A stretch of 64,000 bases of DNA from JACCYJ01 sp038198775 (GTDB taxonomy: Bacteria; Actinomycetota; Actinomycetes; Propionibacteriales; Nocardioidaceae). The position numbers and the translations under genes are program-made. The notes below the pieces were generated by a model. The model made no database searches and was not told where the DNA came from. It was given only the letters and a program-made list of their open reading frames with translations. This document shows, piece by piece, positions 41,344-50,183 of the stretch. Every line of letters begins with the position of its first letter. Position 1 is the stretch's first letter. Location: positions 30,622 through 94,621 of the forward strand of contig JBBPZV010000005.1 of assembly GCA_038198775.1 (NCBI GenBank). The letters are read 5' to 3'.

Positions 41344-41946
41344 TCATGCCTTCGACAGCGTCTGCAAGGCGGCCCGCAGCGCCTGCGCCACCTCCGGCGC
41401 GTCGTCGCCCTCCACCGTGGAGGCGACCGTGTCAAGCGCCCCCTCAGCCTCGCGCGCCGACCATCCCAGGCCCATCAACGCCTCGCGGACCTGGTCGCGC
41501 CATCCGCCCGCCGGAGAAGCCAGCGCACCCACTGCCCCCGCCGTCGGCGCGCCGAGGCGGTCCTTGAGCTCCAGCACGATCCGCTGGGCACCCTTGCGCC
41601 CGACACCGGGTACGGCAGTCAACGCGGTCAGGTCCTCGGTCGCGACCGCCCGGCGCAGCGCCTCCGGCCGGTGCACCGCCAGCATCGCCTGCGCCAGCTT
41701 CGGGCCGACGCCGCTGGCCGTCTGCAGCAGCTCGAAGACGCCGCGCTCGTCGTCGTCTGCGAAGCCGAAGAGCGTCAACGAGTCCTCTCGCACCACCAGT
41801 GACGTGGGCAGCTCGGCGGTCTCCCCGACACGGAGCCCGGCCAAGGTGGCGGGAGCGCACCGCAGCTCGACCCCGAAACCACCGACGTCTACGACCACCG
41901 AGGTCAAGGTGAGGCCCGCCACCCGGCCACGCACCGACGCGATCAC
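41344..41946 (-). CDS. ruvA: Holliday junction DNA-binding subunit RuvA
   Basis: 200 residues: N-terminal OB domain (MIASVRGRVAGLT), two helix-hairpin-helix motifs (LLQTASGVGPKLAQAML and LTAVPGVGRKGAQRIVLELKD), flexible linker and C-terminal three-helix domain III that regulates RuvB. GTG 41946 overlaps the ruvC stop. Confidence 0.96.
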   Translation of the reverse strand: MIASVRGRVAGLTLTSVVVDVGGFGVELRCAPATLAGLRVGETAELPTSLVVREDSLTLFGFADDDERGVFELLQTASGVGPKLAQAMLAVHRPEALRRAVATEDLTALTAVPGVGRKGAQRIVLELKDRLGAPTAGAVGALASPAGGWRDQVREALMGLGWSAREAEGALDTVASTVEGDDAPEVAQALRAALQTLSKA

Positions 41947-42467
41947 GAGCCGCTCCGCCCTGCCGCCACGGCCGCGGCGTGCCGTCGCGCCAGCGCCGGC
42001 CCGCGCCAGATCTGGCAGATGGCGAGCGCCAGCGCGTCGGCAGCATCGGGCGGTCGCGGGGGCGTCGGCAGCCCGAGCAGCCGGGTCACCATGGCGCCCA
42101 CCTGGGCCTTGTCCGCCCGCCCGCTGCCGGTCACCGCCGCCTTGACCTCACTGGGCGTGTGCAGCGCCACCGGGATGCCCAGCCTCGCCGCGGTCGCCAG
42201 CGCGACGCCACTGGCCTGGGCGGTTCCCATCACCGTTCGCACGTTGTGCTGGCTGAACACCTGCTCGACCGCGACCACGTCGGGCGGGTACATCCTCAAC
42301 CAGCGGCACAGCGACCGCTCCAGCTCGGCGAGCCGGCTCGCCACCGGTTCGTCGACCGAGGTCCGGAGCACGTCGACGCCCAGCATCTGCAGTGGTCGAC
42401 CGACCGCCCCCTCGACGATCCCGAACCCGCACCGGGTCAGCCCGGGATCGACGCCGAGCACTCGCAT
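41943..42467 (-). CDS. ruvC: Holliday junction resolvase RuvC
   Basis: 174 residues, RNase H fold. Catalytic Asp7 in LGVDPGLTRCGFG, a Glu in VVAVEQVFSQHN, and acidic residues near the C-terminus in PPDAADALALAIC. ATG 42467 with GGAG upstream. First gene of ruvCAB. Confidence 0.96.
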   Translation of the reverse strand: MRVLGVDPGLTRCGFGIVEGAVGRPLQMLGVDVLRTSVDEPVASRLAELERSLCRWLRMYPPDVVAVEQVFSQHNVRTVMGTAQASGVALATAARLGIPVALHTPSEVKAAVTGSGRADKAQVGAMVTRLLGLPTPPRPPDAADALALAICQIWRGPALARRHAAAVAAGRSGS

Positions 42468-42488
42468 GGGCCGGCTCCGTCCGTCGCG

Positions 42489-42511
42489 GCGAACACGTGT
42501 TCGACATGCTA
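42489..42511 (-). promoter_or_regulatory. ruvCAB promoter with LexA (SOS) box
   Basis: Minus-strand TCGAACACGTGTTCGC (42489-42504) matches the actinobacterial LexA box TCGAAC-N4-GTTCGA at 11 of 12 fixed positions; its inner 14 bp are a perfect palindrome. A -10 TAGCAT (42506-42511) sits two bases upstream, so LexA would cover the transcription start. The ruvC ATG follows at 42467. Confidence 0.8.
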
Positions 42512-42553
42512 GCGAGGCTGCCGGACCGAGCCGGGTACCGGCGCGCCGGTACC

Positions 42554-43315
42554 TCAGCCCAGCGCCGCCAGCACCTCGTCGTCGGCCTCGAAGTTGGTGA
42601 AGACGTTCTGCACGTCGTCGGAGTCCTCCAGCGCGTCGACCAGGTGCAGCAGGCGCCCGGCCACGTCGGCGTCGACGTCGACGGTCATCGACGGCACGAA
42701 CGACACCTCCGCCGACTCGTAGTCCAGGCCGGCCTGCTGCAGTGCGGTGCGGACCGTGACCAGGTCACCGGGCTCGCAGACGACCTCGAAGTCGCCGCCG
42801 AGGTCGCTGACGTCCTCGACGTCCGTCTCGAGCACCGCCGCGAGCACGTCGTCCTCCTCGAGCTGGCGCGCCTCCTGCACGCTGGGAACGATCACGACTC
42901 CCTTGCGCGCGAACAGGTACGCCACCGAGCCGGGGTCGGCCAGCGATCCGCCGCCGCGGGTCATCGCGGTCCGCACCTCGCTCGCGGCGCGGTTGCGGTT
43001 GTCGGTCAGGCACTCGACGAGGAACGCCACTCCGCCCGGCCCGTAGCCCTCGTACATGATCGTCTCGTACGCCGCCCCGCCGGCCTCCAAACCGGCGCCA
43101 CGCTTGACCGCGCGGTCGATGTTGTCGTTGGGCATCGAGGCCTTCTTGGCCTTCAGGATCGCGTCGTAGAGCGTGGGGTTGCCGTTCGGGTCGGCACCAC
43201 CGGTCCGAGCGGCCACCTCGATGTTCTTGATCAGCTTGCCGAACAGCTTCCCCCTCCGGGCGTCGACCACCGCCTTCTTGTGCTTGGTGGTCGCCCACTT
43301 GGAGTGGCCGGACAT
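42554..43315 (-). CDS. YebC/PmpR family regulator (TACO1-like)
   Basis: 253 residues, starts MSGHSKWATTKHKKAVVDARRG after a GGAGGA ribosome site, with the family motif YEGYGPGGVAFLVECLTDNRNR. Family members act as transcription regulators or translation factors at proline-rich motifs. Usual position upstream of ruvC. Confidence 0.95.
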   Translation of the reverse strand: MSGHSKWATTKHKKAVVDARRGKLFGKLIKNIEVAARTGGADPNGNPTLYDAILKAKKASMPNDNIDRAVKRGAGLEAGGAAYETIMYEGYGPGGVAFLVECLTDNRNRAASEVRTAMTRGGGSLADPGSVAYLFARKGVVIVPSVQEARQLEEDDVLAAVLETDVEDVSDLGGDFEVVCEPGDLVTVRTALQQAGLDYESAEVSFVPSMTVDVDADVAGRLLHLVDALEDSDDVQNVFTNFEADDEVLAALG

Positions 43316-43349
43316 CGGGGTCCTCCGGAACGGTCGGGTACGGCCTGGC

Positions 43350-43958
43350 TCAGCTCGCCTGCCGCACGACGTCGACGAAGTAGCGGTGCACCCGGTCGTC
43401 CCCGCCGAGCTCGGGGTGGAACGACGTGGCGACCAGGTCCTGCTGGCGGACGGCGACGATCCTAGCGTCCGCGCCCGCCTGCCCGACCCGGCAAAGCACC
43501 GTGACCTCCTTGCCGACCTTCTCGACCCACGGGGCCCGGATGAACACCGCATGCAACGGCTCGGCGGGCTCGAGGCCCGCGAACGCGATGTCGGCCTCGA
43601 ACGAGTCGACCTGGCGGCCGAACGCGTTGCGGCGCACGGTCATGTCGATGCCGCCGACCGTCTCCTGGCCGGCGATGCCGCCCTCGATCCGCTCCGCCAG
43701 CATGATCATCCCGGCGCAGGTCCCCAACGCCGGCATCCCGGCCGCGATGCGCTCCCGGAGCGCATCGAAGAGGCCAAAGGCGACGGTGAGCTTGTGCATG
43801 GTCGTCGACTCCCCTCCGGGGAGGACCAAGGCGTCGACCCCCGCCAGCTCATCCGGCCGCCGCACGGCCGTGGGGTCGGCTCCTGCCGCGGTGAGCATGC
43901 GCAGGTGCTCGCGGACATCGCCCTGCATCGCCAGCACCCCGATCCGTGGGGTGCTCAC
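43350..43958 (-). CDS. pdxT: Pyridoxal 5'-phosphate synthase glutaminase subunit
   Basis: Glutaminase that feeds ammonia to PdxS. 202 residues, with Cys81 in GTCAGMIM and His181/Glu183 in SFHPEL forming the triad, plus the oxyanion PGGEST. GTG 43958 overlaps the stop of the unknown gene that separates it from pdxS. Confidence 0.96.
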   Translation of the reverse strand: MSTPRIGVLAMQGDVREHLRMLTAAGADPTAVRRPDELAGVDALVLPGGESTTMHKLTVAFGLFDALRERIAAGMPALGTCAGMIMLAERIEGGIAGQETVGGIDMTVRRNAFGRQVDSFEADIAFAGLEPAEPLHAVFIRAPWVEKVGKEVTVLCRVGQAGADARIVAVRQQDLVATSFHPELGGDDRVHRYFVDVVRQAS

Positions 43959-44530
43959 CGGCGGCGCTGCCACGACGCCGCGACCTCGATTCGCCCCTCG
44001 TCGAACCCGGCACCCAGCCCGTGCGCGCTCAGCACGGCCAACACGTCGGCAAGCAAGCCGTCCCCTGGGGCCACGTTGGCGCCGTCGCCGTGCCAGAGGT
44101 TGAGCTCCAGCATGCCGTGGTCGACCGCATGCCACACGTCCGGTGGGGTGAACCAGACGATGCCGGGCAGCCGCTCCCCCGCCTCGTCGCGCCGCTCCAG
44201 CTCCGCCGCCGCTGCCCAGTGGTCCTCGACGTGCTCGAGCACGGCGATGCCGCGGGTGCTCAGCTCAGCAAAGGCCGCCTGCACCTTGTCGAAGTCGGTG
44301 ACCCGGGGCCAACCGGGCTGTTCCGCGGCGAGCTCGTCGGCCGCCTGGCCGACCAGATGGTGTGCCAGGTTCCAGCGCTCGGCGCCGTCGTGCCCGGGGG
44401 CACCGGACTCGACCAGCTCGGCCTCCACCGCCGCGACGTCGAGATAGCCGGCGCGTACGAGCACCCTGGCGTAGTCCGCGAGCTGCTCGGCGTCACGCTC
44501 GGCGAGCCTTCCGGACCGGCGAAGCCTCAC
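43955..44530 (-). CDS. Unknown protein encoded between pdxS and pdxT
   Basis: 191 residues, soluble, acidic. Contains GIAVLEHVEDHWAAAAELE and GIVWFTPPDVWHAVDHG then NLWHGDGANVAPGD, a Trp/His-rich segment that looks conserved but that I cannot place in a family with confidence. GTG overlaps the pdxS stop and its own stop overlaps pdxT, so it is co-translated with the PLP synthase subunits. A role in vitamin B6 metabolism is only inferred from position. Confidence 0.75.
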   Translation of the reverse strand: MRLRRSGRLAERDAEQLADYARVLVRAGYLDVAAVEAELVESGAPGHDGAERWNLAHHLVGQAADELAAEQPGWPRVTDFDKVQAAFAELSTRGIAVLEHVEDHWAAAAELERRDEAGERLPGIVWFTPPDVWHAVDHGMLELNLWHGDGANVAPGDGLLADVLAVLSAHGLGAGFDEGRIEVAASWQRRR

Positions 44531-45438
44531 CAGCCGCGCTCGGCGAGCCGGTGCGGCTCGGGAACGTCCTCGACGTTGATGCCCACCATCGCCTCGCCGA
44601 GCCCGCGCGACACCTTCGCGATCACGTCCGGGTCGTCGAAGAACGTCGTGGCCTTGACGATCGCCTCGGCCCGCCGCGCCGGGTCGCCGGACTTAAAGAT
44701 TCCGGACCCGACGAACACGCCCTCGGCACCCAGCCGCATCATCATCGCGGCGTCGGCGGGGGTCGCGATGCCCCCGGCGGTGAACAGCACCACCGGCAGC
44801 TTGCCCGCCACCGCGACCTCGCGAACCAGGTCGTACGGCGCTTGCAGCTCCTTGGCCGCGACGTAGAGCTCGTCGGGGCTCAGCGAGCCGAGCCTCGCGA
44901 TGGAACCGCGGATGGCGCGCATGTGCGTGGTCGCGTTGGAGACGTCACCGGTGCCCGCTTCGCCCTTGGAGCGGATCATCGCCGCGCCCTCGGTGAGCCG
45001 GCGCAGGGCCTCGCCGAGGTTGGTCGCGCCGCAGACGAACGGCACCGTGAACGCCCACTTGTCGATGTGGTGCGCGTAGTCGGCGGGGGTCAGCACCTCC
45101 GACTCGTCGACGTAGTCCACCCCGAGCGACTGCAGCACCTGCGCCTCGACGAAATGCCCGATGCGGGCCTTGGCCATCACGGGGATCGAGACGGCATCGA
45201 CGATGCCGTCGATGAGGTCGGGGTCACTCATCCGGGCGACCCCGCCTTGGGAACGGATGTCGGCGGGCACCCGTTCCAACGCCATCACTGCGACCGCTCC
45301 CGCGTCCTCGGCGATCTTGGCCTGGTCGGCGGTGACGACGTCCATGATCACGCCGCCCTTGAGCATCTCCGCCATCCCGCGCTTCACGCGGGCCGTGCCG
45401 GTCTGCGTCGTTCCGGCCGTCTCGGTGCTCGTTGTCAT
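44527..45438 (-). CDS. pdxS: Pyridoxal 5'-phosphate synthase lyase subunit
   Basis: Builds PLP from ribose 5-phosphate, glyceraldehyde 3-phosphate and ammonia. 303 residues; conserved GGVIMDVVTADQAKIAEDAG, catalytic lysines in VMAKARIGH and IRSKGEAGTGD, and GVFVGSGIFKS. ATG 45438 with GGGAGA. Diverges from the MocR-type regulator with an inverted repeat between them. Confidence 0.97.
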   Translation of the reverse strand: MTTSTETAGTTQTGTARVKRGMAEMLKGGVIMDVVTADQAKIAEDAGAVAVMALERVPADIRSQGGVARMSDPDLIDGIVDAVSIPVMAKARIGHFVEAQVLQSLGVDYVDESEVLTPADYAHHIDKWAFTVPFVCGATNLGEALRRLTEGAAMIRSKGEAGTGDVSNATTHMRAIRGSIARLGSLSPDELYVAAKELQAPYDLVREVAVAGKLPVVLFTAGGIATPADAAMMMRLGAEGVFVGSGIFKSGDPARRAEAIVKATTFFDDPDVIAKVSRGLGEAMVGINVEDVPEPHRLAERGW

Positions 45439-45499
45439 GCCGTCTCCCTGCCTGGTACCTGGATGCGTTCCAGTGTGGCCGCCCGGCGGCGGCCCGCGA

Positions 45500-45525
45500 C
45501 AGTCCACTGCTGTCAGACTGGACTG
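45500..45525. promoter_or_regulatory. Inverted repeat in the pdxS / regulator intergenic region
   Basis: CAGTCCA (45500-45506) and TGGACTG (45519-45525) form 7-bp arms 12 bp apart in the 88-bp divergent gap, ending one base before the regulator's GTG. Likely operator for the PdxR-like protein. Its closeness to the GTG also suggests a very short or leaderless regulator mRNA. Confidence 0.55.
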
Positions 45526-45526
45526 C

Positions 45527-46891
45527 GTGTGGCGCCCAGGTGATCTGGATCCCCAAGACGGCTCGGTGGCCGAGCAGGTGGCGACGCTGGTGCTGCGCCG
45601 GGTGGAGCGGGGCGAGCTCACCGTCGGCTCGGCCCTGCCGTCCGAACGCGATCTCGCTCGCCGCTTGGCGGTCAGCCGGGCCAGTGTGGTCCGAGCGCTG
45701 CAGCTGTTGCGCGGCCAGGGTGTCGTCTCCACCCGCCACGGCGCCGGTTCCGTGGTGGCTCCCAGCGACCGGCTGCTGGATCCGGTGGCCCCGACGCCCA
45801 GCCCGTCCGGCGGCGCTCCGATCGCCCTCGACCTGCGGGCCGGCACCACCGCGGCCCCGCACGAGGTCGAGGTCGCCACCCGGCGACTTGCCGCTGACCC
45901 GCTCCGGGCGGCCATGGCCGGCGACGGCCCGCCCGCTGGCGGGTCTCCCGCTCTCCGGGCGGCGCTGGCCGAGCAGCTCACCGCCTCGGGCGTGCCCACG
46001 CTGCCCGGCCAGCTGACCCTCACCAGTGGAGCCGCCGCCGGGCTGGAGCTCGTCCTGCAGCTGGTTGTGAAAGGCCCCGGCGCCGCCCTGAGCGAGTCGC
46101 CGACCTATCCAGCGGCGCTGGCCTGCCTGCGCCGCCATCGGCTGGAGATCAGCGGATGGCCGGCCGGCCTCACCGGCTGGGACACCGACCAGCTTGCTCA
46201 CCTGATCCGCCGACGGCGCCCGGTGGTGGCGTACGTGCAGGCCGACAACCACAACCCCACCGGGCTGAGCCTCGCGGGCGACCGCCGGCCCGCCGTCGTC
46301 GAGCTGCTCCGGCGGCAGGAGGTCACGCTGGTCAGCGACGAGACGCTGCGCCCGCTTTGGTTCGGGGCCGGTACCCAGCCCGCGGCACTGAGCCGCCACC
46401 CCGGGGTGGTCAGTCTCGGCTCCCTCAGCAAGACGGTCTGGGGCGGCCTCCGGGTTGGGTGGGTGCGGGCGTCGCAAGACTTCACCGGACGCCTGCACCG
46501 GCTGCCGTCGGCCGCAGTCGTCGCGCCGGGGGCCTTGGACGAGCTGCTGGCCGGCGAGATCCTCGCGGACCTCGTGGACATCGTCGAGCGGCGGCGCCGG
46601 ATCCTCGACGGCAACCTGGCCACGCTGGCCGCCGGCCTGTCCGGTCTCCGAGACGTCGCCTGGGAGCGGCCGTCCGGAGGCATGACCGCGTGGCTCGAGC
46701 TGCAGCACGCCGACGCCCACCGGGTCGCAGCGCAGTCTCGGAGGCTTGGGCTGCTGGTGTCCCCGGGGGACCTCTACACCCCCGACGGCAACGACCGGCG
46801 CCACCTTCGGATCCCCTTCACGTCGTCGCCGGCACAGCTGGCCGCGGCCGTCGCGATACTCGACCAAGCGGTCGCGGCCGCCTCGGTCTGA
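45527..46891 (+). CDS. MocR/PdxR-type GntR regulator with aminotransferase domain
   Basis: 454 residues from GTG 45527. N-terminal GntR winged helix (AEQVATLVLRRVERGELTVGSALPSERDLARRLAVSRASVVRAL) and a C-terminal fold type I aminotransferase-like domain with QADNHNPTGLSL and the PLP lysine in SLSKTVWGGLRVGW. Such proteins sense PLP and control pdxST; the divergent position supports that role. The longer open frame upstream reads through pdxS antisense and is not real. Confidence 0.88.
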   Translation: MWRPGDLDPQDGSVAEQVATLVLRRVERGELTVGSALPSERDLARRLAVSRASVVRALQLLRGQGVVSTRHGAGSVVAPSDRLLDPVAPTPSPSGGAPIALDLRAGTTAAPHEVEVATRRLAADPLRAAMAGDGPPAGGSPALRAALAEQLTASGVPTLPGQLTLTSGAAAGLELVLQLVVKGPGAALSESPTYPAALACLRRHRLEISGWPAGLTGWDTDQLAHLIRRRRPVVAYVQADNHNPTGLSLAGDRRPAVVELLRRQEVTLVSDETLRPLWFGAGTQPAALSRHPGVVSLGSLSKTVWGGLRVGWVRASQDFTGRLHRLPSAAVVAPGALDELLAGEILADLVDIVERRRRILDGNLATLAAGLSGLRDVAWERPSGGMTAWLELQHADAHRVAAQSRRLGLLVSPGDLYTPDGNDRRHLRIPFTSSPAQLAAAVAILDQAVAAASV

Positions 46892-46896
46892 CCAGG

Positions 46897-47490
46897 TCAA
46901 GGGTGAGACCCGGATCCGTCCAGGGTGGCCGGCGGGGTGGTCGTGCGCAGCAGGGCAAGCGGGGGGCGGTCGTCGATGACGTACGCCTCGGGCCAAGGAG
47001 CGCGCCCGGCCAGCCGAAACCACCGGACGAGACGGCGCCGGCGCATGTCAGCGGTTCGCGCGACCAGGTCCGCGTGGAAGTGGCAGGCGAGTCGAACGCG
47101 TTCGCAGCAGTTGGCGAGGTCGCGCAGCGCGGATCGGTCGACGTCGTCGGCGTCGCGCCACAGCGCCGCCGAGGTGCTGTCGTCGAGCACGGCCCGCAGC
47201 GCCTGGCTCAGCGCGCTCTGCCGGATCTCGGACTCGCCGGACGCCGCTGCAGTCCGTGCCTCCTCCGCCGCACCGGCCAGCAGCACCGCGGCGGCGGGGT
47301 CGGTGGGCTCGACGGCAGCCACCCGCATCGTGGTGGCGACGCGGTCGGCGAGCTGCCGGTCCAGCGACGCCCGCGCGGTGGCCAACCGGATGTGCAGTCG
47401 GTCCAGTCGTCCGGCGGTCCATGACAGGCCGACGATGGCGGTGCCAACAATCAGCACCACGAGCAGCAGCCAGGTCCACGTGTCGGTCAT
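46897..47490 (-). CDS. Membrane-anchored conserved hypothetical protein downstream of pimA
   Basis: 197 residues. N-terminal transmembrane helix (WTWLLLVVLIVGTAIVGLSW) and a helical LemA-like region (RLDRLHIRLATARASLDRQLADRVATTM). In some relatives the gene here also carries a Nudix domain; I see no Nudix box in this one. ATG 47490 overlaps the pimA stop (ATGA), so it belongs to the phosphatidylinositol mannoside operon. Confidence 0.75.
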   Translation of the reverse strand: MTDTWTWLLLVVLIVGTAIVGLSWTAGRLDRLHIRLATARASLDRQLADRVATTMRVAAVEPTDPAAAVLLAGAAEEARTAAASGESEIRQSALSQALRAVLDDSTSAALWRDADDVDRSALRDLANCCERVRLACHFHADLVARTADMRRRRLVRWFRLAGRAPWPEAYVIDDRPPLALLRTTTPPATLDGSGSHP

Positions 47491-48608
47491 CGCGCGGCCA
47501 CGACCGGCCCGGCCAGCACCGTCTCATAGACCCGCAGCACCTGTCCGGTGACCTGGGACCAGTCGTAGCGCCACACCGTCGAGGCGGCGTCTCGGGCGCG
47601 GGCGCGGGCGGCATCAGGGTCGGTGAGCGCGGCGAGCAGCACCAGGGTCAGGTCGGCGGGGTCGCCGTTGCCGAAGAGTGCTCCGTAGCGGCCGTCGCGA
47701 CACAGGTCCCGGAACGCGGGGATGTCGCTGGCGACGACCGGCGCCCCGGCGGCCATCGCCTCCAGCACCACCAGGCCGCAGCTCTCGCCGCCGGTGTTGG
47801 GGGCCACCAGGGCGTCGGCGCCGGCCAGCAGCCGCGCGCGGGCCGTGTCGTCGAGCCGTCCCAAGAAGGTGACTCGCTCACGGCACTCGGCGGGAAGCGA
47901 GCGCTGGGCAGCCCCGGCGTCTCCGGGCCCGGCGACCAGCACCTGCAGCAGCGGCCGGACGGCGGCCAGCGCCGGCACGGCCGAGAGCAGCACACCCAGG
48001 CCCTTGCGCGGCTCTTCGAAGCGGCCGAGGAAGACCACCGTGCCAGCGGGAGAGCGCCATCGCGGATCGGGTCCGGCCGCGCGGAACCGCTCCACCCACA
48101 CGCCGTTCGGCACGACGACGCTGGCGCCACCGATGTGGGCGGCCAGCGTCACCCGAGCCGGCTCGGACACCACGATGCGGGCGCTGAGCTTCTCCAGCGC
48201 CGGGCGCAGGATGCCGGCACCGGCCGCCATCGCTCGAGAGCGAGCGGTGGCGACGTGGAACGTGGCGACCACCGGCCCCTCGCACGCCCACAGCGCCAGC
48301 AGCGACAGGCTCGGCGCCATCGGCTCGTGTACGTGCAGCAGGTCGAAGTCGCCGTCTTGCAGCCAGCGCCGGGAGCGCGCCATCGACAGCGGCCCGAAGC
48401 TCAACCGCGCCACCGACCCGTTGTAGGGCACCGGGACGGCCCGGCCGCCGGGGAAGACGTACGGCGGGAGCGCCCCCTCGTCGGAGCTCGGTGCCAGCAC
48501 GGACACCGCGTGACCGTGCCGCTGCAGCGACTCGGTGAGGTCGCGGACATGACTCTGGACACCGCCGGGGACGTCGAAGGAGTACGGGCAGACCATGCCG
48601 ACGCGCAT
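47487..48608 (-). CDS. pimA: Phosphatidylinositol mannosyltransferase
   Basis: GT4 glycosyltransferase adding the first mannose from GDP-mannose to phosphatidylinositol at the inner membrane face. 373 residues: MVCPYSFDVPGGVQSHV at the N-terminus, VVPNGVWVERF, GRFEEPRKGL (donor phosphate binding) and GGESCGLVVLEAMAAG (EX7E). ATG 48608 overlaps the acyltransferase stop (TGATG). Order pgsA-acyltransferase-pimA matches mycobacteria. Confidence 0.93.
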   Translation of the reverse strand: MRVGMVCPYSFDVPGGVQSHVRDLTESLQRHGHAVSVLAPSSDEGALPPYVFPGGRAVPVPYNGSVARLSFGPLSMARSRRWLQDGDFDLLHVHEPMAPSLSLLALWACEGPVVATFHVATARSRAMAAGAGILRPALEKLSARIVVSEPARVTLAAHIGGASVVVPNGVWVERFRAAGPDPRWRSPAGTVVFLGRFEEPRKGLGVLLSAVPALAAVRPLLQVLVAGPGDAGAAQRSLPAECRERVTFLGRLDDTARARLLAGADALVAPNTGGESCGLVVLEAMAAGAPVVASDIPAFRDLCRDGRYGALFGNGDPADLTLVLLAALTDPDAARARARDAASTVWRYDWSQVTGQVLRVYETVLAGPVVAAR

Positions 48609-49501
48609 CAGGGGCGTCCCAGGTCGGAGTCGAACACCGGTTGCAACATGTGCCAGTCGGCGGGGTCCCGCCGGATCGCCACCCCGAAGGCGACCGCCAG
48701 TGCGGTGGTGGCGGCCACCAGCCCCCGGTGCCCCGGCTCCACCTCGACCTGCTCGTGGACCCGCAGGTGCATGCGGGCGCCCTCGTACGACGTCGTGACC
48801 GGCAGCAGCCGGGCCCCGGTCCGGTGGGCGAGCCACGCCGGACCCGGTGGCAACCGGGCACTCTCGCCCAGCAACGGCACCCGCAGGCCGCGTCCGGTGA
48901 GGTCCCGATCGGCGAGCAGGCAGACGAAGCCGCCCTCACGCAGCCTGCGCTCCAGCTCCGGAACGACCGGCGGTCCCCCGCTGAGCGCCAGCACGGTCAT
49001 GCCGAGGCTTCGCCGGTGCCGGACGAAGTCGTCGTACCGGCCGGCCGGGCGTAACCGCTCGGCGACCGTCGTGACCGGCATGCCCTCGAGGCATGCCCAC
49101 GCCCCAGCCAGGTCCCAGTTGCCCATGTGCGGCAGAGCCGCGACGACGCCGCGACCGGCGCTCAGCGTGTCGCGTACCCGGTCCACGCCATGGGGCACGA
49201 CCTGCTCCCGCACCCTCCGTTGTGACCAGCGCGGCAGCGCGAAGACCTCGCCCCAGTAGCGCAGGTAGGAGCGCATCGCCGACCGCGACAGCCGGCGCAT
49301 CGTCGCGGTGTCGGCGTCAGGCACCGCCCGGGCCAGGTTGGCCTCCAGCCGAAGCACCGCCGGGCCGTGCCGCGCCCACACTGCGTCCGCCCCGGCGTTC
49401 AGCGCGGTGGCGGTCAACCTCTCGGGAAGCCGGGTGCCGAGCCGCCACCCGAGGTGAGCGCCGCGACCGGTCAGATCGGCGTACGACGGTCTGGTGATCA
49501 C
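48608..49501 (-). CDS. Phosphatidylinositol mannoside acyltransferase (LpxL-like, PatA-type)
   Basis: Transfers a fatty acyl chain to the mannose of phosphatidylinositol mannosides. 297 residues from GTG 49501, five bases after pgsA ends. Catalytic HX4D motif His125 to Asp130 (HMGNWD), and the LLADRDLTGRG motif. Peripheral membrane enzyme. Acts after PimA in the same pathway. Confidence 0.9.
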   Translation of the reverse strand: MITRPSYADLTGRGAHLGWRLGTRLPERLTATALNAGADAVWARHGPAVLRLEANLARAVPDADTATMRRLSRSAMRSYLRYWGEVFALPRWSQRRVREQVVPHGVDRVRDTLSAGRGVVAALPHMGNWDLAGAWACLEGMPVTTVAERLRPAGRYDDFVRHRRSLGMTVLALSGGPPVVPELERRLREGGFVCLLADRDLTGRGLRVPLLGESARLPPGPAWLAHRTGARLLPVTTSYEGARMHLRVHEQVEVEPGHRGLVAATTALAVAFGVAIRRDPADWHMLQPVFDSDLGRP

Positions 49502-49506
49502 GGCAC

Positions 49507-50121
49507 TCAGGCCGGGGTCGAGCCCGGGTGCGCCTGCCGGCGAACGACCACCACCCGCTGCACGACGGTCACCGTGCTGGCCGCCGCGAGCACCCACAGC
49601 GTCGCGCTCAGCAGCACCGGCAGGTCGAACAGGTCCGACAGCCCCGTCATGGCCAAGATCGCGACCAGCCGGTCCGCCCGCTCCGCGAGGCCCACCTTCG
49701 CCTGCATGCCGAGGCTCTCCGCGCGCGCCCGGGCGTACGACGTGACCGACCCCATGACCAGGCAGTACAGCGCCAGGGAGGCCAGCAGCAGGTCGTCGTA
49801 CCTGGCGAAGTAGAGCACCAGGCCGCCGAAGATGGCGGCGTCGCCGAAGCGGTCCATCGTGGAGTCCAAGAACGCTCCCCAGCTGCTCGAGCGGCCGGCG
49901 GACCGAGCCATGAGACCGTCGACGAGATCGGAGAAGACGAACGCGGACACGACCAGGACACCCACGAACAGCTGCCCCCGCGGGAAGAAGACCAGGGCCC
50001 CGGCGCAGACCCCGACGGTGCCGACCACGGTGACCGCGTCGGGGCTAACCCCGAGCCGCAGCAGCCCCTCCGCGACCGGCGACAGCAGCCGGGTCCAGAA
50101 CTGCCGGAAGCGTTCGAGCAT
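49507..50121 (-). CDS. pgsA: CDP-alcohol phosphatidyltransferase (phosphatidylinositol phosphate synthase)
   Basis: 204 residues, about six helices, with the complete CDP-alcohol motif DLVDGLMARSAGRSSSWGAF followed by LDSTMD. By context with pimA and the acyltransferase it should make phosphatidylinositol phosphate from CDP-diacylglycerol and inositol phosphate, not phosphatidylglycerol phosphate. ATG 50121 diverges from the EF-G-like gene. Confidence 0.9.
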   Translation of the reverse strand: MLERFRQFWTRLLSPVAEGLLRLGVSPDAVTVVGTVGVCAGALVFFPRGQLFVGVLVVSAFVFSDLVDGLMARSAGRSSSWGAFLDSTMDRFGDAAIFGGLVLYFARYDDLLLASLALYCLVMGSVTSYARARAESLGMQAKVGLAERADRLVAILAMTGLSDLFDLPVLLSATLWVLAAASTVTVVQRVVVVRRQAHPGSTPA

Positions 50122-50183
50122 GCGCCGGACAGTACCGTCGCAGGGCTTGTGCCCCGGGTCACGCGGGGTGTTGTCTAACGCCC

